Assembly (NCBI RefSeq): GCF_015523185.1
Contig: NZ_WAKV01000048.1
Location: 1-43,440 of the forward strand
Direction: 5' to 3'
Source of the DNA: Thermococcus sp.
Lineage (GTDB): Archaea > Methanobacteriota_B > Thermococci > Thermococcales > Thermococcaceae
DNA: 43,440 nucleotides
Within the stretch, counting starts at the first letter, position 1; the number at the start of each line of letters is the position of its first letter. A program made the translations under genes and the position numbers. The notes under the pieces are model-generated. The model was not told the origin of the DNA, made no database searches, and saw only the letters and a list, made by a program, of their open reading frames with translations. This document shows, piece by piece, positions 17,483 through 26,734 of this stretch.

Positions 17483-18270
17483 TCCCAAAGACCGTTGAAA
17501 GGTGGGGCATTCTCAATGCCCTCTGGCCTTTTTATTATAACCGGCTCGTTTATCTTTGTCAGCGCTTCTCTATCATGGACGCGGAGGTGAACCGGCACGC
17601 TCTCCTTAGTGATGGGGTCTGGAATCATGAGTGTTAGGTCAAAGTAAGTTTCAATGTAATAGGGTGTTCCATCGTTTTTGAGTTTCACGAGCACCCAGCC
17701 CTCGTTTGTTTTGACACTTCCATTGAGCCTAAAGAGTTTATCGAGAGCATAAGTTCTTCCCGTTGCATTGACAAACTGTTCAAAACTGAGGTTAAGTTTG
17801 AACTGATATCCGTCAGCGGTGGGGAGAATAGTCACGTTTGTCGAGTTCAGCAGAGAGCGAATGGCGTCGAGGTTGTAGGAGCCGGAACCGCTTTCCTGTT
17901 TGTCGGTTGCATTGTACCACCTGTTGTTTACTTGAAGGTAGGTATAGTTTCCCTCAATGTAGACGGGCCAGTTGAACGATATGTTCAGGCCGTTGTAATA
18001 GGCCCAACCAGTGTAGTTCCCCAGAGCCCTTTTGTTGACCCTATCTAACATGGCGGTGATTCTCAGGCTCATGGTCAGGTTAACGGTCGTGTTCTCCTCA
18101 GGCAGGGTAAAGTCCATGGCCATTGTGAAGTTCTCATCATAGTGGGCAGTTTTTATGTTCCTGATGGCATGGATGACCTTCTCCTCCGTTAGACCCGTGC
18201 TTTTGCCTACACATCCCGCGGCAAATACGACCAGTAGAGCGACAACAGCTGATAGGAGGGCCTTCTTCAT
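17479..18270 (-). CDS. putative lipoprotein, unknown function
   Basis: About 263 residues. The N-terminus is a lipoprotein signal peptide (KKALLSAVVALLVVFAAGC) with lipobox FAAGC. The rest is beta-rich with many N-x-S/T sequons and the pattern of a LolA/LppX-like barrel (alternating strands such as FTMAMDFTLPEENTTVNLTMSLR); that fold is a guess. The ATG at 18270 is chosen over one 24 bp upstream because GGAGGT stands six bases before it. It may be cell-surface and glycosylated. It does not clearly belong to the convergent glycerol cluster. Confidence 0.82.
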   Translation of the reverse strand: MKKALLSAVVALLVVFAAGCVGKSTGLTEEKVIHAIRNIKTAHYDENFTMAMDFTLPEENTTVNLTMSLRITAMLDRVNKRALGNYTGWAYYNGLNISFNWPVYIEGNYTYLQVNNRWYNATDKQESGSGSYNLDAIRSLLNSTNVTILPTADGYQFKLNLSFEQFVNATGRTYALDKLFRLNGSVKTNEGWVLVKLKNDGTPYYIETYFDLTLMIPDPITKESVPVHLRVHDREALTKINEPVIIKRPEGIENAPPFNGLWD

Positions 18271-18430
18271 GCTACTACCTCCAGTCGTTTTCACTGAGAG
18301 AGGACAGGTCTTCCTTAAATACTTTTCGAATTAAGAAAGCTTAAACAAAAGCACATTGGAAATAGTTCAATCGTAAAAACATGAAAACATAACAAAAAGA
18401 ACAGTATACTACAGAATATAAACCAAAAGG

Positions 18431-18649
18431 TCAGTCCTCAATAGCTTCAAGCTTCTGAAGGAAAATCCTCAAATCCGTTTTAAAGGGCTCTTCCACCCGC
18501 TGGAGTTCCTCCTTTAAGCGCTCAATGAACTCTTCTTCGTTCTCCGCTTTTCTCCAAAGTTCTTTCACGAGTTTTTCCAGCCTGTCCCAGTACTCCACAT
18601 AGGGTCGGGTCTCAAAGAGGACCACCTCAAGCTTTTGCGAGTCCTTCAT
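18431..18649 (-). CDS. small soluble protein translationally coupled to the PrsW-like gene
   Basis: A 72-residue, highly charged, probably all-helical protein (LEKLVKELWRKAENEEEFIERLKEELQRVEEPF) likely to form a coiled coil or helical hairpin. No family recognised. The ATG at 18649 shares a base with the stop of the PrsW-like gene (TGATG), so translation is almost certainly coupled. A reading frame extending to 18679 would need an upstream start inside that gene and is less likely. A partner or regulator of the membrane protease is a reasonable guess but has no direct support. Confidence 0.75.
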   Translation of the reverse strand: MKDSQKLEVVLFETRPYVEYWDRLEKLVKELWRKAENEEEFIERLKEELQRVEEPFKTDLRIFLQKLEAIED

Positions 18650-19350
18650 CACCAACCCCTCCTGATGAGATAATACCAAAACCTCTGTCTGTCCTCTTCC
18701 TCACCGAGGATTAGGAAGTAGCGCAGGATTGACAGATTAACTAGGAGCAGGAATATGAGCATTATGTTATAGGCAGGAACCGTTACACTCAGGAACGCGA
18801 AGTAGTCCCATATGAAGTGGAGAAATATCGCAAGGGCGTAGAACTGAGAGAGGGACTCAACTTTCCCCTCAGCCTTGAGACCATAACCAACACCGATTAT
18901 GGCCGTCCACGTCCCATGGGCAAAGGGCGTGAGGAAAGCCCTTGTAAGTGTTACGGCCACGCCCCAACCGAGGCCATAGAGGAAGTTTTCGGTAGCCGCG
19001 AAGCCGAGACCCGCCGCGACGCCGTAGACTAGGCCGTCCATTATGCCATCCATCTGACCGGCTTTGTAGGGGAATCTAACCGCAAGGGCCTTTGCCGGCT
19101 CTTCAACAAGCCCTGCAACCAATGCAACATAGAAAGCTGTGGTCGGAAGTATCGGCTGTATCAGACCTCCAACAGTCAAAACGCTTTCGACGATGTAGGC
19201 AATGCCCACCGATAAAGTGGCACCCAGAAGAAACGTTGCTATGACGTATCTCTTGGGTTCTGGCTCGTATCTGTCCTTGTGATAGAAATACCAGAGTATC
19301 GCGAGGGCTGGAGCGTATGCAAAGAATACCAACGCCGTCAGCACGTTCAT
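18649..19350 (-). CDS. PrsW-like intramembrane metalloprotease
   Basis: A 233-residue protein with about seven membrane segments. PrsW (M82) motifs are visible: LVEEPAKALAV (the E-E pair), GFAATENFLYG, PFAHGTWTAIIG and FLHFIWDYFA, giving the Glu and His residues thought to bind the metal. Family members cleave membrane proteins such as anti-sigma factors in bacteria; archaeal substrates are unknown. The ATG at 19350 is chosen because GGGTGAT stands four bases upstream; a TTG at 19365 is less likely. The palindrome GGTTTAAACC at 19381-19390 is a plausible TATA box. The 72-residue partner follows with a one-base overlap. Confidence 0.9.
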   Translation of the reverse strand: MNVLTALVFFAYAPALAILWYFYHKDRYEPEPKRYVIATFLLGATLSVGIAYIVESVLTVGGLIQPILPTTAFYVALVAGLVEEPAKALAVRFPYKAGQMDGIMDGLVYGVAAGLGFAATENFLYGLGWGVAVTLTRAFLTPFAHGTWTAIIGVGYGLKAEGKVESLSQFYALAIFLHFIWDYFAFLSVTVPAYNIMLIFLLLVNLSILRYFLILGEEEDRQRFWYYLIRRGW

Positions 19351-19395
19351 CGCTATCACCCACAAAAGTAATTCCTGAGAGGTTTAAACCTTTCG

Positions 19396-20073
19396 CTAAA
19401 GCCTCTTTAAAACCTCTCGGAGACGGGAAAGCCTACCAAAATCGAGAAGTTCTCCCTCAACGGGAACAACCACTCTAAAGTCCTCCTTGTAAAACCTCAG
19501 AAAGGGAGAGACAACCTCCCTGAGGACATCGTTTCCATACGCCCAGGGGCTGAAAGCAGGGAGAACGATAAGCCTTTCGCCAAAGAGAAATGCCGGAACC
19601 TTTAGGATGGCACCAACTTCGTCGCGGAGCCTTATAGCGGGGTGCTCATGGCCAATTATAAAGCACTCACCCTCAACCAGTTTGTGGCCATGGACAAGCT
19701 TCCAACCATAGATTTCGAGCTCATCAACTATCTCCACTCCCAGCTCCCTGAGCCACAGAATTCCAACGTCGTGGTTACCCCTGACGAGAACTACCTCTCC
19801 AACAAGATTGCTTATTTTGTCAAAAAAAGCCTTCAACTCAGCCCTCTCCCTCCACTCGGGGATAAAGGAGTGTTTTAAGTCGCCGTCTATGATAAGTCTT
19901 TTTGGCCTCTCCCGCTCTATAAGACCTTTTAGATTTTCAACGACTTCGTGAAATATCCTTGGAAGGTAAAAACCTTCCTTTGCCATCGCAACTTCATAGC
20001 CGAGGTGCAGGTCAGCTATTATTAGGTTTTTCCCCAGTTTCAATGCCTTCTCCGGGAGTGGCTCGGGCTTCAT
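19396..20073 (-). CDS. metallophosphoesterase (calcineurin-like)
   Basis: A 225-residue calcineurin-like phosphoesterase with the full metal-ligand series: IADLHLGYE, IDGDLKHSF, VRGNHDVG and IIGHEHPA. It belongs to the archaeal MJ0037-like group, whose genes often sit near DNA or RNA processing genes; the substrate is not known. CTTAAAAGG at 20094-20103 is about 25 bp upstream of the ATG, so the mRNA is probably leaderless, in line with the absence of a ribosome site. Confidence 0.92.
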   Translation of the reverse strand: MKPEPLPEKALKLGKNLIIADLHLGYEVAMAKEGFYLPRIFHEVVENLKGLIERERPKRLIIDGDLKHSFIPEWRERAELKAFFDKISNLVGEVVLVRGNHDVGILWLRELGVEIVDELEIYGWKLVHGHKLVEGECFIIGHEHPAIRLRDEVGAILKVPAFLFGERLIVLPAFSPWAYGNDVLREVVSPFLRFYKEDFRVVVPVEGELLDFGRLSRLREVLKRL

Positions 20074-20164
20074 AAGAGTAAGTTTGATGAAGCCCTTTTA
20101 AGCTTTGTTAGGGGAACCGAAAAGGTTTTAAATCTGACCAATAAGGTAGCAATGGTGAGTAAAA

Positions 20165-20443
20165 ATGGCCTACATTGGGTTCGCCAAGAGTTCTTACGGC
20201 CCGGCAAAGACCTACGAGCTAATCCTAGAGGAGCTCAGAAAGATGGGCTTTACAATCGAGTTCTCAAAGCACCACTGGATGGGCGATGCACCCTTTGGGC
20301 TAGTCATGGCGGAGACAGACAGGGGAAAAATCGCCATCAGATGGAACCTCGGAAAGGAATTCAGCGTAAGGCTTGAAGAGGTAAATGAAGAGGACTGGGA
20401 CGAGTTCGTGGAGGACACCCTTGAGTATCTCAGCGGCGATTGA
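20165..20443 (+). CDS. conserved small protein, unknown function
   Basis: A 92-residue acidic alpha/beta protein (MAYIGFAKSSYGPAKTYELI ... EEVNEEDWDEFVEDTLEYL). I recognise no family and see no membrane segment. The start at 20165 is supported by GGTGAGT four bases before the ATG, and by a TATA-like GGTTTTAAA at about 20123-20131. The last 14 bp overlap the convergent gene at 20430-21005. Confidence 0.75.
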   Translation: MAYIGFAKSSYGPAKTYELILEELRKMGFTIEFSKHHWMGDAPFGLVMAETDRGKIAIRWNLGKEFSVRLEEVNEEDWDEFVEDTLEYLSGD

Positions 20444-21005
20444 TGTAGTGGATTCCAGTTTCGTTTACCATTCTCCTAACCGCGTTGAGGTTAAGGAGCA
20501 TGTAGTTCTTGTCCATGGGCGGGGCTATGTAGCCGATGTAAGAACCGTTGACGAACCTCCAGCTACCGAGTTCCACAAAGTAAACGTCCTGACCGTTTGA
20601 AGAACTTTTACTCGTCCAGACAACTATTGATAGGGAATCAATTTTCTGACTTATGTTCACCGCCACGTAACCGTATTCAAGGTTATCCGTGCAACGGGTT
20701 GTGTTTGCCTCAAAGCCCAAGGCCCTTAGGGTTCCTTCGTCGATTTCGTAAATCGTGAGAACGCCAGTCGGAGTGAAGTTGTAGACATAGGCCACGGAGC
20801 AGTCACTGAGGAGTCTATCCCCAACGACGAACTGCCACTCACCCGCAGGTGGAGAAACCCCAAGGTAGATTGCTGTAACGTTTGGCGGTTGAGAGGTCAC
20901 GCTACCCATTAAGTCCTTCCACCAGGGGCCAATAGAGAGGACTAGTATTGCAGTGAACGCAACCAGTGACAGTATCACTACCCTGCTCCTTAGGGGATTT
21001 TTCAT
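20430..21005 (-). CDS. membrane-anchored exported protein, unknown function
   Basis: About 191 residues. One N-terminal hydrophobic anchor (SRVVILSLVAFTAILVLSIG) is followed by an external beta-rich domain with several N-x-S/T sequons and two Cys (SDCSV and TRCTD) that may pair. No family recognised. The ATG at 21005 is chosen because GGAGG precedes it by six bases; frames extending to 21035 place the ribosome site inside the gene. It lies 42 bp after the HAD gene on the same strand, so both may be co-transcribed. Confidence 0.75.
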   Translation of the reverse strand: MKNPLRSRVVILSLVAFTAILVLSIGPWWKDLMGSVTSQPPNVTAIYLGVSPPAGEWQFVVGDRLLSDCSVAYVYNFTPTGVLTIYEIDEGTLRALGFEANTTRCTDNLEYGYVAVNISQKIDSLSIVVWTSKSSSNGQDVYFVELGSWRFVNGSYIGYIAPPMDKNYMLLNLNAVRRMVNETGIHYINRR

Positions 21006-21047
21006 GGGCATCCTCCAAGGGTAATTGGAAAACATCCTAAAAATATT

Positions 21048-21731
21048 TTATCCTTCTGGATGTTTTCTCTTTTTCACATTCTCAATCACATCGAATAGAC
21101 TCCAGAGGTCCCTTATGACGTGAAGGTGCGGAATTAGGGCAAGTTTTTCACGATTCTTTTCAACGAACCTGGCTGTGAAGGGAAAGTAGTACCACACGAA
21201 CTCGGTGTTCTCATCACCCCTGCCGATGAAGCGCCAGGGCTTGTCGTCCACCCAGATAAAGGTCTCGTTTCCGTATTTTTCCCTAACGAGCCGAAAGGCC
21301 TCGTCAAGTGTCATTTCACGACCGAAGACGATAACATCATCGAAGAGGTCGTACAGGCCTACCATCTTGAGCCTTTTAACCTTCATGCCCTCTATGAAGT
21401 CCTCGGCCGAGAAAGAAATAACGGTGTGTCCCCCTTCCTTGAGTTTTTTGAGCAGTTCCAGTGAATCGTCTATCGGCTTAGTCAGCTTTGCCCTCTCGAT
21501 GAACCAGGTCTCGAAGAACTTAGTCCTCAGGAAAAAAGGGGGCTTATGGGTCTTCTTATGTCCCCCTAAGCTCGGTCTCTCGAACTGGAGTTCAATTTTT
21601 GTTAGCAACTTCGCCCAGAGCTTTTTTCCGGGAAGCCAGCGATAACGCTTTTCAAGCGCTCGAAGGAAGGCCTCCTCGATACAAGAATAACTGTCAACGA
21701 GTGTTCCGTCGAAATCAAATGCTATTATCAT
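21048..21731 (-). CDS. HAD-superfamily hydrolase
   Basis: About 227 residues. Motif I is IIAFDFDGTLVDSYS at the N-terminus, motif II is TVISFSAED (Ser), and motif III/IV is FIWVDDKPWRFIG with a Lys in the preceding helix region. These are the catalytic Asp pair and metal ligands of HAD phosphatases, with a helical cap inserted after motif I. The substrate cannot be assigned. The ATG at 21731 follows GGGGATG; another ATG two codons earlier abuts the G-run and is less likely. Confidence 0.88.
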   Translation of the reverse strand: MIIAFDFDGTLVDSYSCIEEAFLRALEKRYRWLPGKKLWAKLLTKIELQFERPSLGGHKKTHKPPFFLRTKFFETWFIERAKLTKPIDDSLELLKKLKEGGHTVISFSAEDFIEGMKVKRLKMVGLYDLFDDVIVFGREMTLDEAFRLVREKYGNETFIWVDDKPWRFIGRGDENTEFVWYYFPFTARFVEKNREKLALIPHLHVIRDLWSLFDVIENVKKRKHPEG

Positions 21732-21857
21732 TGTCATCCCCTTTTGCCCGAGACATTAGGGTGCTTTAAACTTTTGCCCCCCGGGAACAGTCTGGGAACG
21801 TTGAATTAAAGTTTGTTCAATTGTTTTCCAACCATCATAACTATTGTCACTCAAAAA

Positions 21858-21901
21858 ATTTTTATTCGGGTATCATTAACACCATCCCTGCCAAGGAGGT
21901 G
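21858..21901 (+). promoter_or_regulatory. promoter and strong ribosome site of the phospholipase-like gene
   Basis: The TATA element ATTTTTATT (21858-21866) predicts a start near 21887. AAGGAGGTG (21893-21901), a near-perfect match to the 16S 3' end, stands five bases before the ATG. Efficient expression is expected. Confidence 0.55.
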
Positions 21902-21906
21902 TTAAA

Positions 21907-23205
21907 ATGAAAAAAGTAATTGCTACAATCATGGTAGTTGTTTTTGTTCTTTTTTCAAGCACCTACGCAATAGCATGGCCGACCAACGGACCCAGTCTAA
22001 ATGACAAAATGAACGTCCACCAGAGGCTTACCTACATGGCAATAAAGGCCGTCTATCAGGACGACCCCAAACTCGGTGAAATCCTGGTGAAATACCAGAA
22101 CCAGCTTCTCTACGGTGCCTATGACGAGGACTGGAGAGGCGGGAGCATAACAATCGGGGGCAAGACGTACACCCTTGAGAGCCAGTATCATTTTATAGAC
22201 CCAATGGACCATGCAGGGCTATTCATCACAGATATAGCGACTGGACACGATGTTTCCGCCGCGGACAAGGCTCAAGAGCTCTATGAGAAGGCAGTGCAAC
22301 TCTGGAAAGAAGGCAACTACAGTGGGGCCATGCTATACCTTGGCAGGACTGTGCACATACTTGAGGATGCATCGATGATTATAGCCCATAACACTCCCCA
22401 CCTGTTTGAGGTCCTCGAAGAGTTCAAATACGCCGAGGACGCCCATGATTTCGTTGAAAACAACGTCTCCCCTACGGTTGCCGACGACATGCTAAACGGA
22501 AGAGTCCCCCTTAACCTGACCCCCATAAAGTGGTGGCAGATTCCCGAGGAGAAAAAGAAGTTCATTCAGGGGGAGGACATATACCTCGGGCCTCACGAAA
22601 ACGGCCACATGAGCCTGTCCAATGGCGTCGCTTGGGCCTACGTGGACCTCGCCGCCCACAACTCATGGCGCTATATGGCCTATGCCACAGGAAAAGACAT
22701 AAACCTCTGGGGGCCCCTTGGTCATTTAGGCCCCTACTTCTGGACGAAGGAGCTCAAAAAGGGCGACTGGAGTGTTCTTAAGCTCCAGTTCCTTGGAGCC
22801 AGCTCTATAACCCTTGTCTTCTTCGACATTGACATGCAGAACTTCTACGGAAAAACTCTCGGCTACGTCGAAATCTACGATAAGAACCACAACCTCATAG
22901 CCAAGTACTCCCAAGACCCGAACCTTATAGGGCCCACTGAAGTTACCGTTCCAGGGGACACCGTTTACATCTACACCCACGTTGACAAGGATGACTGGCT
23001 GGACGACACGGTTGACGGCTGGTCCATCAGAAACATAGTTATTCACGCAAACTTCAACCCCAACTCCCCCAGTAACTTCAAAACCCTGGATGGCAGGACG
23101 TATACCAAAGTCCAGTGGGCGGTATATCAGACGATGCAGTATGACATCCAGCTCGTCGCGGGGCTTATGGAGAAGTTCTTTGAGGATGTAGGCGTTACCA
23201 GCTGA
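21907..23205 (+). CDS. secreted zinc-dependent phospholipase C / S1-P1 nuclease-like protein
   Basis: A 432-residue protein with a cleavable signal peptide ending in Y-A-I-A before a Trp. The mature protein would thus begin with Trp, the N-terminal zinc ligand of Bacillus-type phospholipase C and S1/P1 nucleases. The other ligand motifs follow in order: NVHQRL, LYGAYDEDW, YHFIDPMD, GRTVHILEDAS (H-x3-D), AHN and DAHDFVE (H-x3-E). That is a complete trinuclear zinc site. After about residue 265 comes a beta-rich domain (LKLQFLGASSITLVFFDIDM and following) that may bind lipid or surface. Its substrate could be a phospholipid head group or nucleic acid. It is monocistronic. Confidence 0.85.
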   Translation: MKKVIATIMVVVFVLFSSTYAIAWPTNGPSLNDKMNVHQRLTYMAIKAVYQDDPKLGEILVKYQNQLLYGAYDEDWRGGSITIGGKTYTLESQYHFIDPMDHAGLFITDIATGHDVSAADKAQELYEKAVQLWKEGNYSGAMLYLGRTVHILEDASMIIAHNTPHLFEVLEEFKYAEDAHDFVENNVSPTVADDMLNGRVPLNLTPIKWWQIPEEKKKFIQGEDIYLGPHENGHMSLSNGVAWAYVDLAAHNSWRYMAYATGKDINLWGPLGHLGPYFWTKELKKGDWSVLKLQFLGASSITLVFFDIDMQNFYGKTLGYVEIYDKNHNLIAKYSQDPNLIGPTEVTVPGDTVYIYTHVDKDDWLDDTVDGWSIRNIVIHANFNPNSPSNFKTLDGRTYTKVQWAVYQTMQYDIQLVAGLMEKFFEDVGVTS

Positions 23206-23271
23206 TTTTCTTTTACCCTTTCAATACCCTTTTGCACACTTCCGATGTCGTGTCTACAATTGAGCACAAAA

Positions 23272-23280
23272 CATATATTC
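23272..23280 (+). promoter_or_regulatory. TATA box of the gcvPA-gcvPB operon
   Basis: CATATATTC is centred about 53 bp before the gcvPA ATG. It predicts a leader of about 28 nt that contains the ribosome site GAGGTGATT (23317-23325). Confidence 0.5.
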
Positions 23281-23328
23281 TAACCATCCAACTTTCAACG
23301 ACCGTCTTAACCTTTCGAGGTGATTGGC

Positions 23329-24675
23329 ATGGGAAAGCATTACCTTCCAAACCTCGCCCAGAGGGATGAGATGCTGAGGGAAATCGGGTTCGGTTCTATT
23401 GATGAGCTCTTCTCCGACGTTCCTGAGGGCATGGTTAGGGAGTTTGGCCTCCCCGAGGGAAAGAGCGAGTACGAGGTCTTCCTAGAGCTCAACGAAACCC
23501 TAAACAAGAACAAAACCGTTCTTGAAATGCCCAGCTTCCTCGGTGCGGGAACATACTTCCATTATATTCCCGCTCACGTCAAATACATAATCGAGAGGAG
23601 CGAGTTCTTGACGTCATACACACCCTACCAAGCGGAGATAAGTCAGGGCATGCTTCAAGCCCTTTTCGAGTACCAGAGCATGATGGCTGAACTCTACGGT
23701 CTTCCCGTTGTCAACTCCTCGATGTACGACTGGGGAACGGCAATAGCCGAAGCGGCCCTGATGACCGTGAGACTTCATAAGGGTAAGAGAAAGCGCTTCG
23801 TAATCCCGAAGGCACTCAGCCCAGAGAAGAGAACTGTTATAGAGACTTACACCAGGGGTGCAAACCTAGAGGTAATCGAGGTCCCCTGGAACGATGAGGG
23901 CAAGCTTGACATGGAAAAGCTCAAGGAGGCAGTTGAGAACTCGGCCGGTGTTTACGTCGAAATGACCAACTTCTTTGGACTGGTCGAAGAGAACGTGAGG
24001 GAAATAGGAGAGATTGCCCACGAAGCAGGAGCTTACTTTGTGGTAGGGGCAGACCCCACGATGCTCGGAGTTTTTGAAGCTCCTGGAGAACTCGGAGCGG
24101 ATATAGCCGTCGGCGAGGCCGCTTACCTCGGTAACCCCATGAACTTCGGCGGGCCGAGGGCAGGCATCTTTGCCGTCAGAAACGACAAAAAGCTCATCCG
24201 CCAGATGCCAGGAAGGATAATCGGAATGACGAAAGATGCCGAGGGAAGGAGGGCCTTCGTCATGACATTACAGACGAGGGAACAGCACATAAGAAGGGCC
24301 AAGGCCACCTCGAACATCTGCTCCAACGAGGCTCTCGTTGCCATCGCTTCGGCCATACATCTCGCGAGCCTTGGGCCAAAAGGCTTGAAGGAGCTCGGCG
24401 AGACAATCCTTAAGAACACGGCCTACCTCATGAAACGCCTTTCCGAAATTGCCGAGGTTCCATTCGAGGGACTCTACTTCAAGGATGTTCCTGTTCGCTT
24501 CGAAAGGCCCTACAGGGATATACACGAGGCCCTTCTCGCGAGGGGAATCCACGGTGGTTACTACCTCGGAAAGCACTTCCCGGAGCTCGGAGAGACGGCG
24601 CTATTCTCAGCAACTGAAACGACGAGGAAAGAATGGGTTGAAGCTTTAATCAAGGCCCTCAGGGAGGTGGCCTGA
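23329..24675 (+). CDS. gcvPA: glycine dehydrogenase (decarboxylating) subunit 1
   Basis: The N-terminal-type half of split glycine decarboxylase (P-protein) of the glycine cleavage system, about 448 residues. It pairs with subunit 2 in a heterotetramer; this subunit has the aminotransferase fold but no PLP lysine. Recognisable blocks are [20 protein letters not shown] and [15 protein letters not shown], plus [18 protein letters not shown]. The ATG at 23329 has GAGGTGATT three bases upstream; a GTG at 23320 lies inside that site. The next gene starts on the base after its stop. GcvT, GcvH and Lpd are not in the window. Confidence 0.96.
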   Translation: MGKHYLPNLAQRDEMLREIGFGSIDELFSDVPEGMVREFGLPEGKSEYEVFLELNETLNKNKTVLEMPSFLGAGTYFHYIPAHVKYIIERSEFLTSYTPYQAEISQGMLQALFEYQSMMAELYGLPVVNSSMYDWGTAIAEAALMTVRLHKGKRKRFVIPKALSPEKRTVIETYTRGANLEVIEVPWNDEGKLDMEKLKEAVENSAGVYVEMTNFFGLVEENVREIGEIAHEAGAYFVVGADPTMLGVFEAPGELGADIAVGEAAYLGNPMNFGGPRAGIFAVRNDKKLIRQMPGRIIGMTKDAEGRRAFVMTLQTREQHIRRAKATSNICSNEALVAIASAIHLASLGPKGLKELGETILKNTAYLMKRLSEIAEVPFEGLYFKDVPVRFERPYRDIHEALLARGIHGGYYLGKHFPELGETALFSATETTRKEWVEALIKALREVA

Positions 24676-26184
24676 ATGTTCCGCCAGGCTAAATGGGACG
24701 AACCGCTCATCTTTGAGCTCTCCCGCGAGGGGAGAATTGGCTACACCCTGCCGAAGCCGATTGAAGATGTTGATGTAGAAATCCCCGAGAAGCTGAGAAG
24801 GAAAAGCAGACTCAATCTCCCTGAGCTAAGCGAGCCGGAGATAGTCAAGCACTATACCCGTTTGACCGAGATGAACTACGGTGTTGATTCAGGCATTTAT
24901 CCGCTCGGCTCGTGCACCATGAAGTACAACCCCAAGATAAACGAGGAGATAGCCTCACACCCCGGCGTCGCCTACATCCACCCGTATCAAGATGAAAGAA
25001 CCGTCCAAGGAGCGCTCAAAGTTATGTGGGAGCTAGAACAGTGGCTGAAAGAGATAACCGGCATGGACCGCTTCACTCTCCAGCCGGCGGCCGGAGCGAA
25101 TGGAGAATTTACTGGCGTTTCAATAATTCGCGCCTACCACCTCGATAACGGTGAACCGCAGAGGGATGAGATGCTTGTAGCCGATTCAGCCCACGGAACT
25201 AACCCTGCAAGTGCAGCGATGGCGGGCTTTAAGGTCATAGAGATTCCTTCAACGGAAGAGGGAACGATGGACCTAGAGGCCCTTGAAAATGCCGTGAGCG
25301 AGAGGACAGCTGGCTTAATGCTCACAAACCCCAACACGCTCGGCATCTTCGAGGACGAGATACTGGAGATAGCGAGGATAGTTCACAAGGCCGGAGGTTT
25401 GCTCTACTACGACGGCGCGAACCTCAATGCCGTTCTCGGAAAGGTCAGGCCCGGGGATATGGGATTCGACATAGTGCACCTTAATCTCCACAAAACTTTC
25501 TCGACCCCACACGGTGGTGGTGGTCCTGGGAGCGGGCCAGTAGGAGTAAAGGACTTCCTGGAGGACTACCTGCCGGTTCCGCTCGTGAGTTATGACGAAG
25601 AAAACGACCGTTACTACCTCGACTACAACGTTCCCAAGAGCATAGGCAAGGTCAAAGAACTGTACGGCAACTTCGCGGTCATGGTGAGGGCCTTAACTTA
25701 TCTCAAAATAATGGGACGCGAGGGATTGAGAAACGCAAGCGAGATAGCGGTTCTCAACGCGAACTACATTACTCAAAAGCTTAAGGGAACGAGAGGCTAC
25801 GAACTCCCGGGGAAGAAACTCAGGAAGCACGAGACTGTCTTTTCAGCCGAGCCTATGAAGAAGGAGACCGGAGTTACCGCGATGGACGTGGCAAAGAGAT
25901 TGCTCGACTTTGGAATGCACGCGCCGACAGTTTACTTCCCGCTGATTGTTCATGAGGCTTTGATGATAGAACCAACCGAGACCGTCAGTAAGGAAGAGCT
26001 CGACGCCTATGTGGAAGCGCTGAAGAAGATAAGCGAGGAGGCCTACAGCAATCCCGAAGTTGTGAAAAGCGCCCCCCACAACACCGCCGTCAGGAGAGTT
26101 GACGACGTTTTGGCAGCTAAGAAACCTATCCTCAGCTGGAGGATGTACCTTGAGCTGAAGGAGAAGGGCGAGATAGACCATTAA
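24676..26184 (+). CDS. gcvPB: glycine dehydrogenase (decarboxylating) subunit 2
   Basis: The PLP-carrying C-terminal-type half of glycine decarboxylase, 502 residues. The PLP lysine is in [19 protein letters not shown]. Also visible are [28 protein letters not shown] and [13 protein letters not shown]. It is directly joined to gcvPA (stop TGA then ATG), with GGAGGTGG inside the end of gcvPA as ribosome site. Together the two decarboxylate glycine and transfer aminomethyl to lipoyl-GcvH. A T-rich stretch after the stop (26188-26208) may terminate the operon. Confidence 0.97.
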   Translation: MFRQAKWDEPLIFELSREGRIGYTLPKPIEDVDVEIPEKLRRKSRLNLPELSEPEIVKHYTRLTEMNYGVDSGIYPLGSCTMKYNPKINEEIASHPGVAYIHPYQDERTVQGALKVMWELEQWLKEITGMDRFTLQPAAGANGEFTGVSIIRAYHLDNGEPQRDEMLVADSAHGTNPASAAMAGFKVIEIPSTEEGTMDLEALENAVSERTAGLMLTNPNTLGIFEDEILEIARIVHKAGGLLYYDGANLNAVLGKVRPGDMGFDIVHLNLHKTFSTPHGGGGPGSGPVGVKDFLEDYLPVPLVSYDEENDRYYLDYNVPKSIGKVKELYGNFAVMVRALTYLKIMGREGLRNASEIAVLNANYITQKLKGTRGYELPGKKLRKHETVFSAEPMKKETGVTAMDVAKRLLDFGMHAPTVYFPLIVHEALMIEPTETVSKEELDAYVEALKKISEEAYSNPEVVKSAPHNTAVRRVDDVLAAKKPILSWRMYLELKEKGEIDH

Positions 26185-26272
26185 CTGTCCTTTTCTACCC
26201 ATTTTTGTTCAGAAAGGTTTTTAAGGTAAGAGGGCAAATATGTAATAGAAAACTTACACATGGGTGATTAAG

Positions 26273-26566
26273 ATGACAGTTGGGGTCGGACGTGTTGAAA
26301 ATGCCAGATACGATGTGGGATTTGATGAATACGTGATCCCAGTTAGGGGATTCCTCCTTCAAAGAGGCAAACTGGCCGGAATATACGTGAAGGAAGGAAT
26401 AATCCCCGTGACTGAGGAGCTACCCAAGGAGGTTCACAGAGCCGTTGTGAAGGGCCGCGTTAAGAACGAAATAACAGTGAGGGAGATACACTACAGAGAA
26501 GAGGACACCATTGAGGTTCTTATCGAAGCAGATTACCAGAGCTGGACAGTATTCACAACGGGCTGA
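26273..26566 (+). CDS. small conserved protein, unknown function
   Basis: A 97-residue soluble protein, predicted mostly beta (VENARYDVGFDEYVIPVRGF, then LAGIYVKEGIIPVTEEL). No Cys, no membrane segment; no family recognised. GGTTTTTAAGG at about 26215-26225 is a good TATA box. The ATG at 26273 follows GGGTGATTAAG; the GTG at 26264 lies within that site. The next 600 bp carry no gene, so it is a single-gene unit. Confidence 0.78.
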   Translation: MTVGVGRVENARYDVGFDEYVIPVRGFLLQRGKLAGIYVKEGIIPVTEELPKEVHRAVVKGRVKNEITVREIHYREEDTIEVLIEADYQSWTVFTTG

Positions 26567-26717
26567 AAGGGACATCGTGAGGCTTTTAAAAGAGTTTCCC
26601 GGACAAAGTTTCATAAAAGTTCGCGGAGTGTGTGGTCAATTATCTCCACATTCAAAACCGCTCGTTTAAGATAGAATTTCCATTCTACAAGCCCAGAATA
26701 CAGGCTCAACTATGAGG

Positions 26718-26734
26718 AGCGCTCCTTCGGAGCG
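26718..26734. repeat. hairpin with UUCG-type loop
   Basis: GAGCGCTCC TTC GGAGCG folds as a 6-bp stem CGCTCC/GGAGCG closed by C(UUCG)G, an extra-stable tetraloop in RNA. A similar hairpin (CGCCC TTC GGGCG) occurs at 42821-42833 in the other gene-poor stretch. It could mark an RNA 3' end or a structured RNA. Confidence 0.5.
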
